From the NCBI GenBank assembly GCA_937877605.1, contig CALFJA010000005.1, forward strand, positions 1 through 32,748: a DNA stretch of 32,748 nt. Direction: 5' to 3'. Source of the stretch: an uncultured Prevotellaceae bacterium. Its GTDB lineage: Bacteria; Bacteroidota; Bacteroidia; Bacteroidales; Bacteroidaceae. The position numbers were made by a program, and so were the translations under genes. The notes beneath the pieces were generated by a model. The model did not search any database. It saw nothing but the letters and a program-made list of their open reading frames with translations, and had not been told where the DNA came from. This document shows positions 8,901-16,513 of this stretch, piece by piece; within the stretch, counting starts at the first letter, position 1; every line of letters starts with the position of its first letter.

Positions 8901-8940
8901 CTGCATAGGAATACCTAGGAAAGCCTAGGAAATCCTATAG
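8901..8940. repeat. 10-bp phased direct repeats between divergent promoters
   Basis: Four successive 10-bp blocks read ctgcATAGGA, atacCTAGGA, aagcCTAGGA and aatcCTATAG, so the CTAGGA element recurs once per helical turn. They lie between the minus-strand promoter at 8839-8868 and the plus-strand trmO promoter at 8969-8999, a position that suits a shared regulator. Confidence 0.55.
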
Positions 8941-8968
8941 TTTAACCCGAAAAAAAACTTCCCGAGTG

Positions 8969-8999
8969 TTTCGCATGAAAATAAAAACCTATACTTTTG
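8969..8999 (+). promoter_or_regulatory. trmO promoter
   Basis: TTTC at 8969-8972, a 19-bp gap, then TACTTTTG at 8992-8999. Transcription should begin near 9003, after the in-frame ATG at 8966 and before the ATG at 9032. This decides the trmO start. Confidence 0.6.
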
Positions 9000-9031
9000 C
9001 AATTGTACAGCCAGCACAAGCACTCACTGTC

Positions 9032-9736
9032 ATGGAATTACATCCCATAGCCCACTTCCATTCCCCCTTCAGTTCCAAGTTCGGCATTCCCCGGCAGAGC
9101 GGCTTGGTGCCTTCGCTGGAGGGAACCGTGGTGTTCGCTTCCGGCTACCGCAACGCCGATTACCTGCGGGGCATCGAAGCGTTCGACTATCTGTGGCTGG
9201 TGTGGGAGTTCTCCGCCAATCCACATGCCTGCAACTCTCCCGTTGTGCGCCCTCCGCGACTGGGCGGCAACAAGCGTGTGGGAGTGTTTGCCACGCGTTC
9301 TCCCTTCCGTCCCAACCCCGTCGGCATCTCGTGTGTCCGACTGCTCGGCATCGACTGGGACACCCCCAAGGGACCAGTGCTCAGCATCGGCGGTGCAGAC
9401 CTGATGGACGGAACGCCCATTTTCGACATAAAGCCCTATGTGGTCTATGCCGACAGCCATCCGGAGGCACGCTCCGGCTTCGTCGACGACAACGCTTACA
9501 AGACGCTCCGGGTGGAAATACCCACCGAGGTGGCGGCACTCTTCAACCCGACGGCACTCTCCGCACTGCGGCAGACGCTGGAGCAAGACCCGCGCCCCCA
9601 TTACCAGAGCGACAGCGACAAGCAATACGCCATGCCCTTCTACGGCTACGACATCCGTTTCGCCGTGGAGGGGAAGGTCCTGCGCGTGACTGAAGCCAGA
9701 CCGCTGTCAAAGAAAAAATCGGGGAACGGTGGGTAA
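9032..9736 (+). CDS. trmO: tRNA (N6-threonylcarbamoyladenosine(37)-N6)-methyltransferase TrmO
   Basis: 234 residues from MELHPIAHFHSPF. TrmO (YaeB/VirR family) N6-methylates t6A at position 37 of some ANN-decoding tRNAs using SAM. Family blocks are clear: HSPFSSKFGIPRQSGL, FDYLWLVWEFS, RVGVFATRSPFRPNPVGISCVRL, GADLMDGTPIFDIKPYV and YADSHPEA. A longer frame starts at 8966, but the promoter lies inside it, and family members begin near the MELHPIA segment. Length fits the single-domain family. aspA follows with its own probable promoter. Confidence 0.93.
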   Translation: MELHPIAHFHSPFSSKFGIPRQSGLVPSLEGTVVFASGYRNADYLRGIEAFDYLWLVWEFSANPHACNSPVVRPPRLGGNKRVGVFATRSPFRPNPVGISCVRLLGIDWDTPKGPVLSIGGADLMDGTPIFDIKPYVVYADSHPEARSGFVDDNAYKTLRVEIPTEVAALFNPTALSALRQTLEQDPRPHYQSDSDKQYAMPFYGYDIRFAVEGKVLRVTEARPLSKKKSGNGG

Positions 9737-9755
9737 CTTATCGGCAGGAATTTCG

Positions 9756-9763
9756 TACTTTCG
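9756..9763 (+). promoter_or_regulatory. Candidate aspA -7 box
   Basis: TACTTTCG lies 34 bp upstream of the aspA ATG, one mismatch from TAnnTTTG. No obvious -33 element. Confidence 0.4.
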
Positions 9764-9797
9764 CAACATAACAACCTTAAAAATCACATAAACGACT

Positions 9798-11213
9798 ATG
9801 GAAAAAGAGCAAAAATTCAGGCTGGAGTCCGACCTGCTCGGCCAACTCCGCGTGCCCGAGGAAGCCTATTACGGCGTACAAACCCAACGCGGTATCAACA
9901 ACTACCACATTTCACGCAAGAAGATGCGCGACTATCCCGACTATGTCATTGCCATTGCCTATGTCAAGCTGGCTGCCGTGCAGACCAACCATGGCCTGGG
10001 CGTCATCAACGACGAGATTGCCGAGGCCATCGGTCAGGCCTGCCGCGAAATCATCGACGGCAAACTGCACGAGAACTTCCCCATCGACATCGTACAGGGA
10101 GGCGCCGGAACATCGGTAAACATGAACGCCAACGAGGTGATTGCCAACCGCGCACTCGAGATTATGGGGCACAAGAAGGGCGAATACCAGTACTGCTACC
10201 CCAACGACCATGTCAACTGCGGGCAGTCTACCAACGATGTGTACCCCACCACCATCCGACTGACGCTCATCCGCATGAACAAATCGCTCGTGGGAGCGCT
10301 CACCGGCCTCATCAGTGCCCTGCGTTACAAGGGCGAGGAGTTCAAGGACATCATCAAGATGGGCCGCACCCAGTTGCAGGATGCCGTGCCCATGACCAGC
10401 GGACAGGAGTTCAACGCCTTCGCCAACAACCTGGAGGAGGAGATTCTCAACCTTGAGCGCAATGTGAAACTGCTGCACGAGATAAACATGGGCGGCACGG
10501 CCATCGGTACGGGATTGAACGCTGAGCCGGGATTCCCCGAACTGTGCGCCGCCAACCTGTCGAAACTCACGGGTGAACCGTTCGTCGTCGCCGCCGACCT
10601 TGTCGAGGCAACGCCCGACACCGGAGCCTATGTGTCCTACTCGTCGGCACTGAAGCGCCTGGCCATCAAACTGAGCAAGATTTGCAACGACCTCCGGCTC
10701 ATGTCCAGCGGACCGCGCTGCGGACTGAACGAAATCAACCTCCCGCCGAAGGCCCCGGGCTCAAGCATCATGCCGGGAAAGGTCAATCCCGTCATCCCGG
10801 AGGTGACCAACCAGGTCTGCTTCAAGGTTATCGGCAACGACACGGCCATCAGTTTCGCCGCCGAGGCAGGACAGCTGCAGCTCAATGTGATGGAACCGCT
10901 CATCACCGAGGCACTCATCCAAAGCCTGACTTGGCTCAAGAATGCCATCGAGACCCTCACCGAGGAGTGCATCCTGGGCATCACCGTGAACAAGGAACAC
11001 TGCTACGAGATGGTCAAGAACAGCATTGGCATCGTCACGGCGCTGAACCCCTACATCGGCTACAAGACCTGCTCGAAGGTGGCCAAGGAGGCGCTGGAGA
11101 CCAACCGCTCGGTCTACGACATCGTGCTGGAGCAAGGTCTCATGACGAAAGAGAAACTCGACGAGGCGCTCGACCCCAAGACGATGCTTGTCTCGCACAA
11201 GTTCAAGAAATAA
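9798..11213 (+). CDS. aspA: Aspartate ammonia-lyase
   Basis: 471 residues, standard for the aspartase/fumarase superfamily. It deaminates L-aspartate to fumarate and ammonia, feeding fumarate respiration and succinate production typical of these anaerobes. Visible signatures: N-terminal RLESDLLGQLRVPEEAYYGV, GGAGTSVNMNANEV, CGQSTNDVYPT, and the catalytic SS-loop GSSIMPGKVNP near residue 321 followed by VIPEV. The VIPEV follow-on and MNANEV point to aspartase rather than class II fumarase. It is followed directly by a strong hairpin terminator, so it probably forms a single-gene transcript. Confidence 0.95.
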   Translation: MEKEQKFRLESDLLGQLRVPEEAYYGVQTQRGINNYHISRKKMRDYPDYVIAIAYVKLAAVQTNHGLGVINDEIAEAIGQACREIIDGKLHENFPIDIVQGGAGTSVNMNANEVIANRALEIMGHKKGEYQYCYPNDHVNCGQSTNDVYPTTIRLTLIRMNKSLVGALTGLISALRYKGEEFKDIIKMGRTQLQDAVPMTSGQEFNAFANNLEEEILNLERNVKLLHEINMGGTAIGTGLNAEPGFPELCAANLSKLTGEPFVVAADLVEATPDTGAYVSYSSALKRLAIKLSKICNDLRLMSSGPRCGLNEINLPPKAPGSSIMPGKVNPVIPEVTNQVCFKVIGNDTAISFAAEAGQLQLNVMEPLITEALIQSLTWLKNAIETLTEECILGITVNKEHCYEMVKNSIGIVTALNPYIGYKTCSKVAKEALETNRSVYDIVLEQGLMTKEKLDEALDPKTMLVSHKFKK

Positions 11214-11236
11214 GCACACACCCGTATGCACAGGAA

Positions 11237-11274
11237 AAGCACCCGCCGGTTTTGCGGCGGGTGCTTCCTTTTTA
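11237..11274 (+). terminator. aspA terminator
   Basis: A perfect 12-bp GC-rich stem (AAGCACCCGCCG / CGGCGGGTGCTT, loop GTTTTG) followed by CCTTTTTAT, 24 bp after the aspA stop. Confidence 0.9.
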
Positions 11275-11408
11275 TATAATAAGGTACGCATGTGCCCACG
11301 AAAGGAGTCTACCGTACATGTTTCACAAAGGGATGCACGATTTGATTCAACCTGCTGTCAATCAGTCGTTTGCGCCACATGCACACCATCTGTCCTGTGT
11401 GCGGTTTC

Positions 11409-11496
11409 CATTTGGGGCTCAAACGGCTTGCGTTTGGGCTCCAAACGGCAAGCGTTTAGGCCCCAAACGGAGTGCAACCGAGGCTCTTTTGGAAAA
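11409..11496. repeat. Array A: four 17-bp imperfect palindromes with 5-bp spacers (22-bp period)
   Basis: Cores: CATTTGGGGCTCAAACG (11409), CGTTTGGGCTCCAAACG (11431), CGTTTAGGCCCCAAACG (11453), CAACCGAGGCTCTTTTG (11475). Spacers: gcttg, gcaag, gagtg, gaaaa. The second core extends into its spacers to form a stem of about 12 bp (GCTTGCGTTTGG against CCAAACGGCAAGC). Further weaker cores starting CA or CC can be seen in register on both sides (11387, 11497, 11519). It is closely related in sequence and layout to the array at 29563-29650. Confidence 0.85.
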
Positions 11497-11547
11497 CCGC
11501 TGCCGGACAAACCGAAAACATCTTTTCGATATTTGCTTTTTTATTCG

Positions 11548-11555
11548 TATATTTG
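11548..11555 (+). promoter_or_regulatory. GNAT gene -7 box
   Basis: TATATTTG is an exact TAnnTTTG match 24 bp before the ATG at 11580. It fixes that ATG, rather than the upstream in-frame one at 11472, as the start. Array A ends about 50 bp upstream. Confidence 0.55.
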
Positions 11556-11579
11556 CCACAAGCAAAAGCCACCCGAAAC

Positions 11580-12107
11580 ATGCTGAAAGCCATCCGCGCA
11601 GCCCATCCGCAGCAAGTGCCCGACGAGATAAGGGCACTCTATGCACAGGCGTTTCCCAAGGAAGAGCAAATACCTTGGGACGATTTGCTGCGGCTGATGG
11701 AGGAAATGCCCCTGCTGGTAACCGCCTACTACGACGGCGAGACCTTCGTGGGCTTCACCGTGGTCTATCCCAGACAGCATGCCAACTGGTTCTGGTATTT
11801 CGCCGTCGTACCCACACTGCGCGGCAAAGGCTACGGCCAACAGATACTGACCGGCCTGCTGGCGGAATACGAAGGACAGACACTGGTGCTCGACATTGAG
11901 TCGCCCGAACAGCCGAGCGACAACCGGGAGCAGCGCCGGCGCCGCCATGCCTTCTACCTGCGCAACGGCTTCCGCGACACCCATGTAGGCAAGACCTACG
12001 ACAACATTGCCTATACCATCCTGACAAACAGCGACGAACCCTTCACCATGACGCACTACGAGGCACTCCTGAGCGACCTCTGGCGCTTCTGGCAGCCGGA
12101 AAGATGA
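11580..12107 (+). CDS. GNAT-family N-acetyltransferase
   Basis: 175 residues. The acetyl-CoA binding motif A is visible as FAVVPTLRGKGYGQQILTGL (V-x-x-x-x-RGKGYG), preceded by FVGFTVVYPR and followed by the motif B-like FYLRNGFRDT. The acceptor cannot be told from the sequence. The start chosen agrees with the promoter at 11548-11555; the longer frame from 11472 would run through the palindrome array. The secreted thioredoxin-like gene begins 60 bp downstream without a clear promoter, so the two may be co-transcribed. Confidence 0.85.
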   Translation: MLKAIRAAHPQQVPDEIRALYAQAFPKEEQIPWDDLLRLMEEMPLLVTAYYDGETFVGFTVVYPRQHANWFWYFAVVPTLRGKGYGQQILTGLLAEYEGQTLVLDIESPEQPSDNREQRRRRHAFYLRNGFRDTHVGKTYDNIAYTILTNSDEPFTMTHYEALLSDLWRFWQPER

Positions 12108-12167
12108 CCGGCAAAGGGGCAGACCGGAGAAACAGCCACGACAGAAATATACCAAAGAAACAAGACA

Positions 12168-12671
12168 ATGAACAGAAGCATCCTTTCCTTTCTATTCCTC
12201 ACCATGACCTGGCTGACCGCACAGGCACAGGTGCAGCTGCCAAAGGTGTACGACGAAAGCCTCGATCCCATGCAGCAAATCGACGACGCCCTCGCGGCAG
12301 CAAGGCAGTCAGACAAGTTCGTCGTCTGCCAGATTGGCGGCAACTGGTGCCCCTGGTGCCTGAAATTTGCCGACTTCATCAGCCACGACAGCGACATCAG
12401 CGCCCTCATCGAGCAGCACTTCATCTACATACATGTAGACTACAACCCACGCCGCTCAGCCGGGGAGGCAAAGAAACAGCAGGCCGAAGCCATACAGCAG
12501 CGGCTCGGAAGGCCGGCACGCTTCGGCTTCCCAGTCCTGGTCGTGCTCAACCAGCAAGGTGATGTGGTGCACATACAAGACTCCGGCCTGCTGGAAGAAG
12601 GCGAAGGCTACAACAAGGACAAGGTGGCGCGCTTCTTCAGGAACTGGACACCCCAAGCCGTTAACCCATAA
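12168..12671 (+). CDS. Secreted thioredoxin-like protein (CPWC)
   Basis: 167 residues with a signal peptide (MNRSILSFLFLTMTWLTAQAQ, cleavage near AQA-Q). A thioredoxin-fold core contains QIGGNWCPWCLKFADFI, the redox-active CxxC being CPWC. The cis-Pro segment is probably FGFPVLVVLNQQG. The NWCxWC form is typical of Bacteroidetes periplasmic thioredoxin-like proteins. It likely acts as a periplasmic disulfide reductase or exchange protein, partner unknown. The AraC regulator gene begins 46 bp downstream, which links this gene loosely to the redox cluster. Confidence 0.82.
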   Translation: MNRSILSFLFLTMTWLTAQAQVQLPKVYDESLDPMQQIDDALAAARQSDKFVVCQIGGNWCPWCLKFADFISHDSDISALIEQHFIYIHVDYNPRRSAGEAKKQQAEAIQQRLGRPARFGFPVLVVLNQQGDVVHIQDSGLLEEGEGYNKDKVARFFRNWTPQAVNP

Positions 12672-12717
12672 ATGCCATAGTTCCCCACACTTCCTCCAAC
12701 CTGTCACCCCTCCGCAT

Positions 12718-13527
12718 ATGGACACCATCCAACACATCATCCTCGACAACAGCCTCCGCCACATCGGCGACGAAACCTACGCCGACTACCTCTGCCACGC
12801 CTATTGCCATCAAGGGCACTGCACCTTCACTCATACCGGCAGGATATTCAGGCTGGAGCAGGGCAACTGCATGATCATCGCACGCCGCGGCGACCTGGTG
12901 AAAAACCTGACAGAGAGCGACGACTTCCGTGTGGATGTGGTCTATGTCACACAGGCTTTCATAGAGATTTCCACTCCCCAGAGCAACTACGGAATGAAAG
13001 GACACCTGGCACTGTTTGAGAATCCCATCATGGAACTCAGCAAAGAGCAGCAGGAACGCTGTGCCAACAACTTCGCCCTGATTGGCAAACGCCTCTCGCA
13101 ACCTCAGCACCACTTCTTCCGCGAGGCGCTCACAAACGCCGTGCAGGCCATGATTCTCGATTTCTTCGACTTCCACGCCGAACGGTACGGCTTCGACAAG
13201 ATTTCCACCCAGCAGCACCAGCTGATGATGCAGTTCGTGGAAATGCTCGAACGGGGCGATTTCCGCCAGAACAGAGACGTCAGCTACTATGCCGACAAAC
13301 TCTGCGTAACCAGCAAATACCTGAGCGAAGTATCGAAAAAGGTGAGCGGACTGACGGCCGCCTATTGGATAATGCGCTACACCTCGCTGGAAATCAGCCG
13401 GATGCTGCGCGACAGGAACTACTCGTTTGCACAGATTGCAGATGCATTCGGATTCTCCTCGCAGGCACACTTCAACCGCTATGTGATGAACAACCTTGGC
13501 TCAAAGCCTTCCGACTTCAGGGAATAA
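12718..13527 (+). CDS. AraC-family transcriptional regulator
   Basis: 269 residues from MDTIQHIILDNS. The N-terminal ~150 residues form a cupin-like sensor. The C-terminal ~100 residues hold the two helix-turn-helix motifs: YYADKLCVTSKYLSEVSKKV for the first and RDRNYSFAQIADAFGFSSQA followed by HFNRYV for the second. The sensor resembles those in Bacteroidetes AraC proteins placed next to flavodoxin and aldo/keto reductase genes. The upstream in-frame ATGs lie within the preceding gene. A hairpin follows its stop, then a separate promoter for the five-gene cluster, which is its likely target. Confidence 0.9.
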   Translation: MDTIQHIILDNSLRHIGDETYADYLCHAYCHQGHCTFTHTGRIFRLEQGNCMIIARRGDLVKNLTESDDFRVDVVYVTQAFIEISTPQSNYGMKGHLALFENPIMELSKEQQERCANNFALIGKRLSQPQHHFFREALTNAVQAMILDFFDFHAERYGFDKISTQQHQLMMQFVEMLERGDFRQNRDVSYYADKLCVTSKYLSEVSKKVSGLTAAYWIMRYTSLEISRMLRDRNYSFAQIADAFGFSSQAHFNRYVMNNLGSKPSDFRE

Positions 13528-13547
13528 GACATCGACAGCCTGAAAAG

Positions 13548-13581
13548 AAAGGCCCGCCGGCACTGAATCCGGCAGGTCTTT
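13548..13581 (+). terminator. Hairpin after the AraC gene
   Basis: Arms AAAGGCCCGCCGG and CCGGCAGGTCTTT pair over 13 bp with two mismatched or wobble positions and an 8-nt loop. There is only a short T-run (within the right arm), so termination is likely but not certain. Confidence 0.5.
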
Positions 13582-13661
13582 CTGCCGTTCAAAAAGGACG
13601 ATTCTCCGAATTTGGTAAAATTACCCGAAAAAAATATAACGCCCAATAGCATCCGTCATCC

Positions 13662-13669
13662 TACCTTTG
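13662..13669 (+). promoter_or_regulatory. Promoter (-7) of the redox cluster
   Basis: TACCTTTG, an exact consensus match, lies 35 bp before the ATG at 13705. It supports that start over the in-frame ATG at 13612. The AraC protein would be expected to bind just upstream. Confidence 0.5.
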
Positions 13670-13704
13670 CCACCGTAATAACCAACCGACAAAAGCAAAA
13701 CACT

Positions 13705-14139
13705 ATGGATTTCAGACTACAAGACCGCGCAGAGTTGAAAGCATTGGTCGACTTCTACGCAACAGAGAGTGACAAGAACAACCAGGACTGCTATGTGGAA
13801 ATCTTCCGTCCCGACATCAAACTGAATGTCTATTTCGGCGGAAAGCCGGGCCTGCAGGCCCGCGATGTACAGGACATGATTCGCCAGTACAAGGCTTTCG
13901 GTGCAGCAAAGGTGTCGTTCCACATGAACGGACAGCAGAACGTGGACTTCATCGACGACACACATGCCACCGGAACATGCTATGCCCTGGCAACGCTTGT
14001 GAACGAAGTGGACGGCAAGGACCAGCTGACCGTACATGCAGTACGCTACTTCGACAAGTACATTAAGATTGACGGACGCTGGTGGATTGCCGAGCGTGAA
14101 CAGTATTTCGAATGGACTGCCCTGCCGCAGATGGCATAA
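13705..14139 (+). CDS. SnoaL/NTF2-like domain protein
   Basis: 144 residues from MDFRLQDRAELKALVDFYA. The helix-rich start followed by beta strands with DPRTHATGTCYALATLV-like order (here DDTHATGTCYALATLV), YFDKYIKIDGRWWIAEREQ and a terminal FEW is the pattern of SnoaL-like NTF2-fold proteins. These are small pocket proteins that act as isomerases, hydrolases or ligand binders. The ligand here is unknown. It is first of five tightly spaced genes; the flavodoxin starts 7 bp after its stop. Confidence 0.78.
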   Translation: MDFRLQDRAELKALVDFYATESDKNNQDCYVEIFRPDIKLNVYFGGKPGLQARDVQDMIRQYKAFGAAKVSFHMNGQQNVDFIDDTHATGTCYALATLVNEVDGKDQLTVHAVRYFDKYIKIDGRWWIAEREQYFEWTALPQMA

Positions 14140-14146
14140 ACAGACA

Positions 14147-14677
14147 ATGACTATGGGAAAGATTTTGATAGCCTACTATTCCCGCCGTGGCGAGAACTAT
14201 GTGAACGGCAGCGTCCGTTCGCTGGAAAAGGGAAACACCGAAGTGGTGGTAGGGAAACTGAAGGAACTCATTCCCGATGCCGATGTATTCCACATCGACA
14301 CCGTGCGCCGCTACAGCGACTCGTACATGACCTGCATCGAAGAAGCCAAGCGGGAACTCCACGACCAGGAACGCCCTGAGATGAAAAACCATCTGGACAG
14401 CATCGACCCGTACGACACCATCGTATTGGGCTACCCCAACTGGTGGGGCACAATGCCGATGGTGTGCTACACCTTCCTCGAATCGCTCGACTTCACCGGT
14501 AAGCGCATCGTTCCCTTCTGCACCAACGAGGGCAGCGGCATGGGCAGCAGCGTGCGCTTCATCAAGAAACTCTGTCCCACCGCCATCGTGGAAGACGGCA
14601 TTCCCATCCACGGAGCCGAGGCAGCAAACGCCGACCGCGAGGCACAGCAGATAGCAGACAATGCCCTTCAGGCATGA
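14147..14677 (+). CDS. Flavodoxin
   Basis: 176 residues. The N-terminus MTMGKILIAYYSRRGENYVN has the beta1/phosphate-loop layout of the Bacteroidetes flavodoxin subfamily. Other landmarks are YDTIVLGYPNWWGTMPMV, the 50s/90s-loop region that packs on FMN, and FCTNEGSGMGSS. It should be an FMN-binding electron carrier or small quinone/azo reductase. A second ATG two codons later (14153) is possible. A 111-bp gap with hairpins separates it from the SDR gene. Confidence 0.88.
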   Translation: MTMGKILIAYYSRRGENYVNGSVRSLEKGNTEVVVGKLKELIPDADVFHIDTVRRYSDSYMTCIEEAKRELHDQERPEMKNHLDSIDPYDTIVLGYPNWWGTMPMVCYTFLESLDFTGKRIVPFCTNEGSGMGSSVRFIKKLCPTAIVEDGIPIHGAEAANADREAQQIADNALQA

Positions 14678-14711
14678 ACAGCCACTAAGAGCCTCCCAAA
14701 CAACTAAATGA

Positions 14712-14777
14712 CCAACTTATCCAAACCGCTCGGGCTCTGCCCGCTTACATGAGCGAAGCGAGTCATAAGAGCCAAAC
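14712..14777. repeat. Intergenic hairpins between flavodoxin and SDR genes
   Basis: The gap contains the short stem CGGGC-tct-GCCCG (about 14729-14741) and the dyad-rich ATGAGCGAAGCGAGTCAT (about 14748-14765). There is no T-run. It may be an attenuator or RNA-processing site, or one copy of a dispersed repeat, within an otherwise tightly packed cluster. Confidence 0.4.
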
Positions 14778-14788
14778 GACCAATCATT

Positions 14789-15625
14789 ATGAAGAAAGAA
14801 GTAGCCGTCCTGGTGGGTGCCGGCAGCATAGGCATCGCCATCATACGCCGCATTGCAGTGGGAAAACTCATTGTGCTGGCCGACTATAGTATTGAAAATG
14901 CCGAGAAGGCAGCCCACACGCTGGCCGATGCCGGCTACGAGTGCGAACTGTTCCGCTGCGACCTGGGCTCTGAAGACGACATCCGTGCCTTGGCATCGTT
15001 TGCCGAAAGCAAGGGACCTGTGAAATATCTGGTCAACGCTGCCGGGGTGTCTCCGTCGCAAGCGCCTGTTGAAAAGATTCTGCAGGTGGATCTCTACGGC
15101 ACAAGCGTGCTGCTGGAAGTCTTCGGACAGATTATAGCCGATGGGGGCAGTGGCATCGTCATTTCCTCACAGAGCGGGCATCGACTGCCCGCACTGATGC
15201 CGGAACAGGACCAAGCCCTGGCCACCACCCCTTGCAACGAACTGCTGCAACTGCCTTTCCTGCGTAAGATAACCGACACGCTGAAGGCATACCAGTACTC
15301 CAAGCGCTGCAATGTGCTTCGAGTCATGTACGAAGCGTGCCGCTGGGGCAAGCGTGGTGCCACGGTGAACAGCATCTCGCCGGGCATCATCATTACTCCG
15401 CTGGCCAACGACGAACTGCACGGACCACGGAAGGAAGGCTACCTGAAGATGATAGCCGCATCGCCGGCAGGCCGTGCCGGCACTCCAGACGAGGTGGGCG
15501 ACCTGGCCGAGTTCCTGATGTCCAGCCGCGGACGCTTCATAAGCGGCACAGATATCCTTATCGACGGTGGCACGACAGCCTCCTACTGGTATGGCGACCT
15601 GCAATTTCTCAAGAAGAGTCATTAA
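14789..15625 (+). CDS. Short-chain dehydrogenase/reductase (SDR)
   Basis: 278 residues. The Rossmann loop is VGAGSIGIAI, a variant of TGxxxGxG, followed by VLADYS with an acidic residue that usually favours NAD(H). NAAG and the catalytic Ser and YxxxK are visible (SSQSG, then YQYSK), followed by SPGIIITPL and a C-terminal DILIDGGTTASYWYGDL. There is an extra insert between the catalytic Ser and Tyr (RLPALMPEQDQALATTP..). Substrate unknown. The aldo/keto reductase gene begins 18 bp after its stop, so co-transcription is near certain. Confidence 0.9.
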   Translation: MKKEVAVLVGAGSIGIAIIRRIAVGKLIVLADYSIENAEKAAHTLADAGYECELFRCDLGSEDDIRALASFAESKGPVKYLVNAAGVSPSQAPVEKILQVDLYGTSVLLEVFGQIIADGGSGIVISSQSGHRLPALMPEQDQALATTPCNELLQLPFLRKITDTLKAYQYSKRCNVLRVMYEACRWGKRGATVNSISPGIIITPLANDELHGPRKEGYLKMIAASPAGRAGTPDEVGDLAEFLMSSRGRFISGTDILIDGGTTASYWYGDLQFLKKSH

Positions 15626-15642
15626 TCAAAACACATATAAAA

Positions 15643-16488
15643 ATGGAAAAAATCAAACTGTCAAACGGCATTGAGATGCCGCTGCTGGGCTACGGCGTGT
15701 TCCAGGTAAGCCCACAGGAATGTGAACGCTGCGTCAGTGATGCACTGAGCGCGGGGTACAGACTGATAGACACTGCCCAGGCCTATCAGAACGAAGAGGG
15801 CGTAGGTGCCGCCGTCAGCAAGAGTGGCGTGAACCGGGACGACCTCTTCCTGGTGACGAAAGTATGGATTTCGAACAACGGCGAGGAAAAGGCGGCCGCC
15901 TCCATCGACGAAAGCCTGCGCAAACTGCAGACCGACTACATCGACCTGCTGCTCATCCACCAGGCCTATGGCGATGTGTTCGGCACCTGGCGGGCCATGG
16001 AGAAAGCCTACAAGGCCGGGAAAGTGCGTGCCATCGGCGTTTCCAACTTCCAGGAAGCACGCTTCTTCGACTTCGCCCACTATGTGGACATCAAGCCGAT
16101 GGTGAACCAACTGCAGTGCAATGCGCTCATCCAGCAGCAGGGCATCCAGGCGGTGCTGAACGATTTCGGGACCAGGATGATGGCATGGGGGCCGCTCGGC
16201 GGACAGGGCGTGGACGGTATCGTGAAGAGCGAGGTGCTCGCCGAGATTGGCAGCAGCCACGGCAAGAGTGCCGCACAGGTGGCGCTGCGATGGCTCACCC
16301 AGCGAGGCATCGTGGCAATACCCAAGTCCACCCACCGGGAAAGGATGGAGCAGAACCTCGACATCTTCGATTTCACGCTCAGCCAGGGCGAGATGGACCG
16401 CATTGCCGCACTCAACCGACACGACACGGGAACCATTAACTTCTCGGACATGCAGTTCGTCAAATACCTGATAGAGACCTACGGATAA
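15643..16488 (+). CDS. Aldo/keto reductase
   Basis: 281 residues, normal for the 2,5-diketo-D-gluconate-reductase-like branch. The catalytic tetrad can be read as Asp43, Tyr48 (RLIDTAQAYQNE), Lys73 (VTKVW) and His106 (LLIHQ). Also present are GKVRAIGVSNF and the NADPH-binding C-terminal IPKSTHRERMEQN. Such enzymes reduce aldehydes and ketones such as methylglyoxal with NADPH. Its place between an SDR and a flavodoxin-like lipoprotein behind an AraC regulator recalls carbonyl- or electrophile-detoxification gene sets (for example yqhC-yqhD-dkgA in E. coli). That parallel is inference. Confidence 0.92.
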   Translation: MEKIKLSNGIEMPLLGYGVFQVSPQECERCVSDALSAGYRLIDTAQAYQNEEGVGAAVSKSGVNRDDLFLVTKVWISNNGEEKAAASIDESLRKLQTDYIDLLLIHQAYGDVFGTWRAMEKAYKAGKVRAIGVSNFQEARFFDFAHYVDIKPMVNQLQCNALIQQQGIQAVLNDFGTRMMAWGPLGGQGVDGIVKSEVLAEIGSSHGKSAAQVALRWLTQRGIVAIPKSTHRERMEQNLDIFDFTLSQGEMDRIAALNRHDTGTINFSDMQFVKYLIETYG

Positions 16489-16513
16489 TCCTTACAAGCA
16501 AATAAACATAAAG

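Larger units (their letters stand above)
11275..11579. other. Intergenic region with a palindrome array
   Basis: About 300 bp with no credible gene between the aspA terminator and the GNAT gene. Its main content is the 22-bp-period palindrome array at 11409-11496. The GNAT promoter lies at 11548-11555. Confidence 0.6.

Noticed and set aside
11409..11496. CRISPR array reading of the 22-bp repeats
   Set aside because: The 'spacers' are only 5 bp, the repeats vary from unit to unit and no cas gene is present.
10682..11899. 405-codon plus-strand frame across aspA and the GNAT gene
   Set aside because: It overlaps two recognised genes and runs through a strong terminator and array A.
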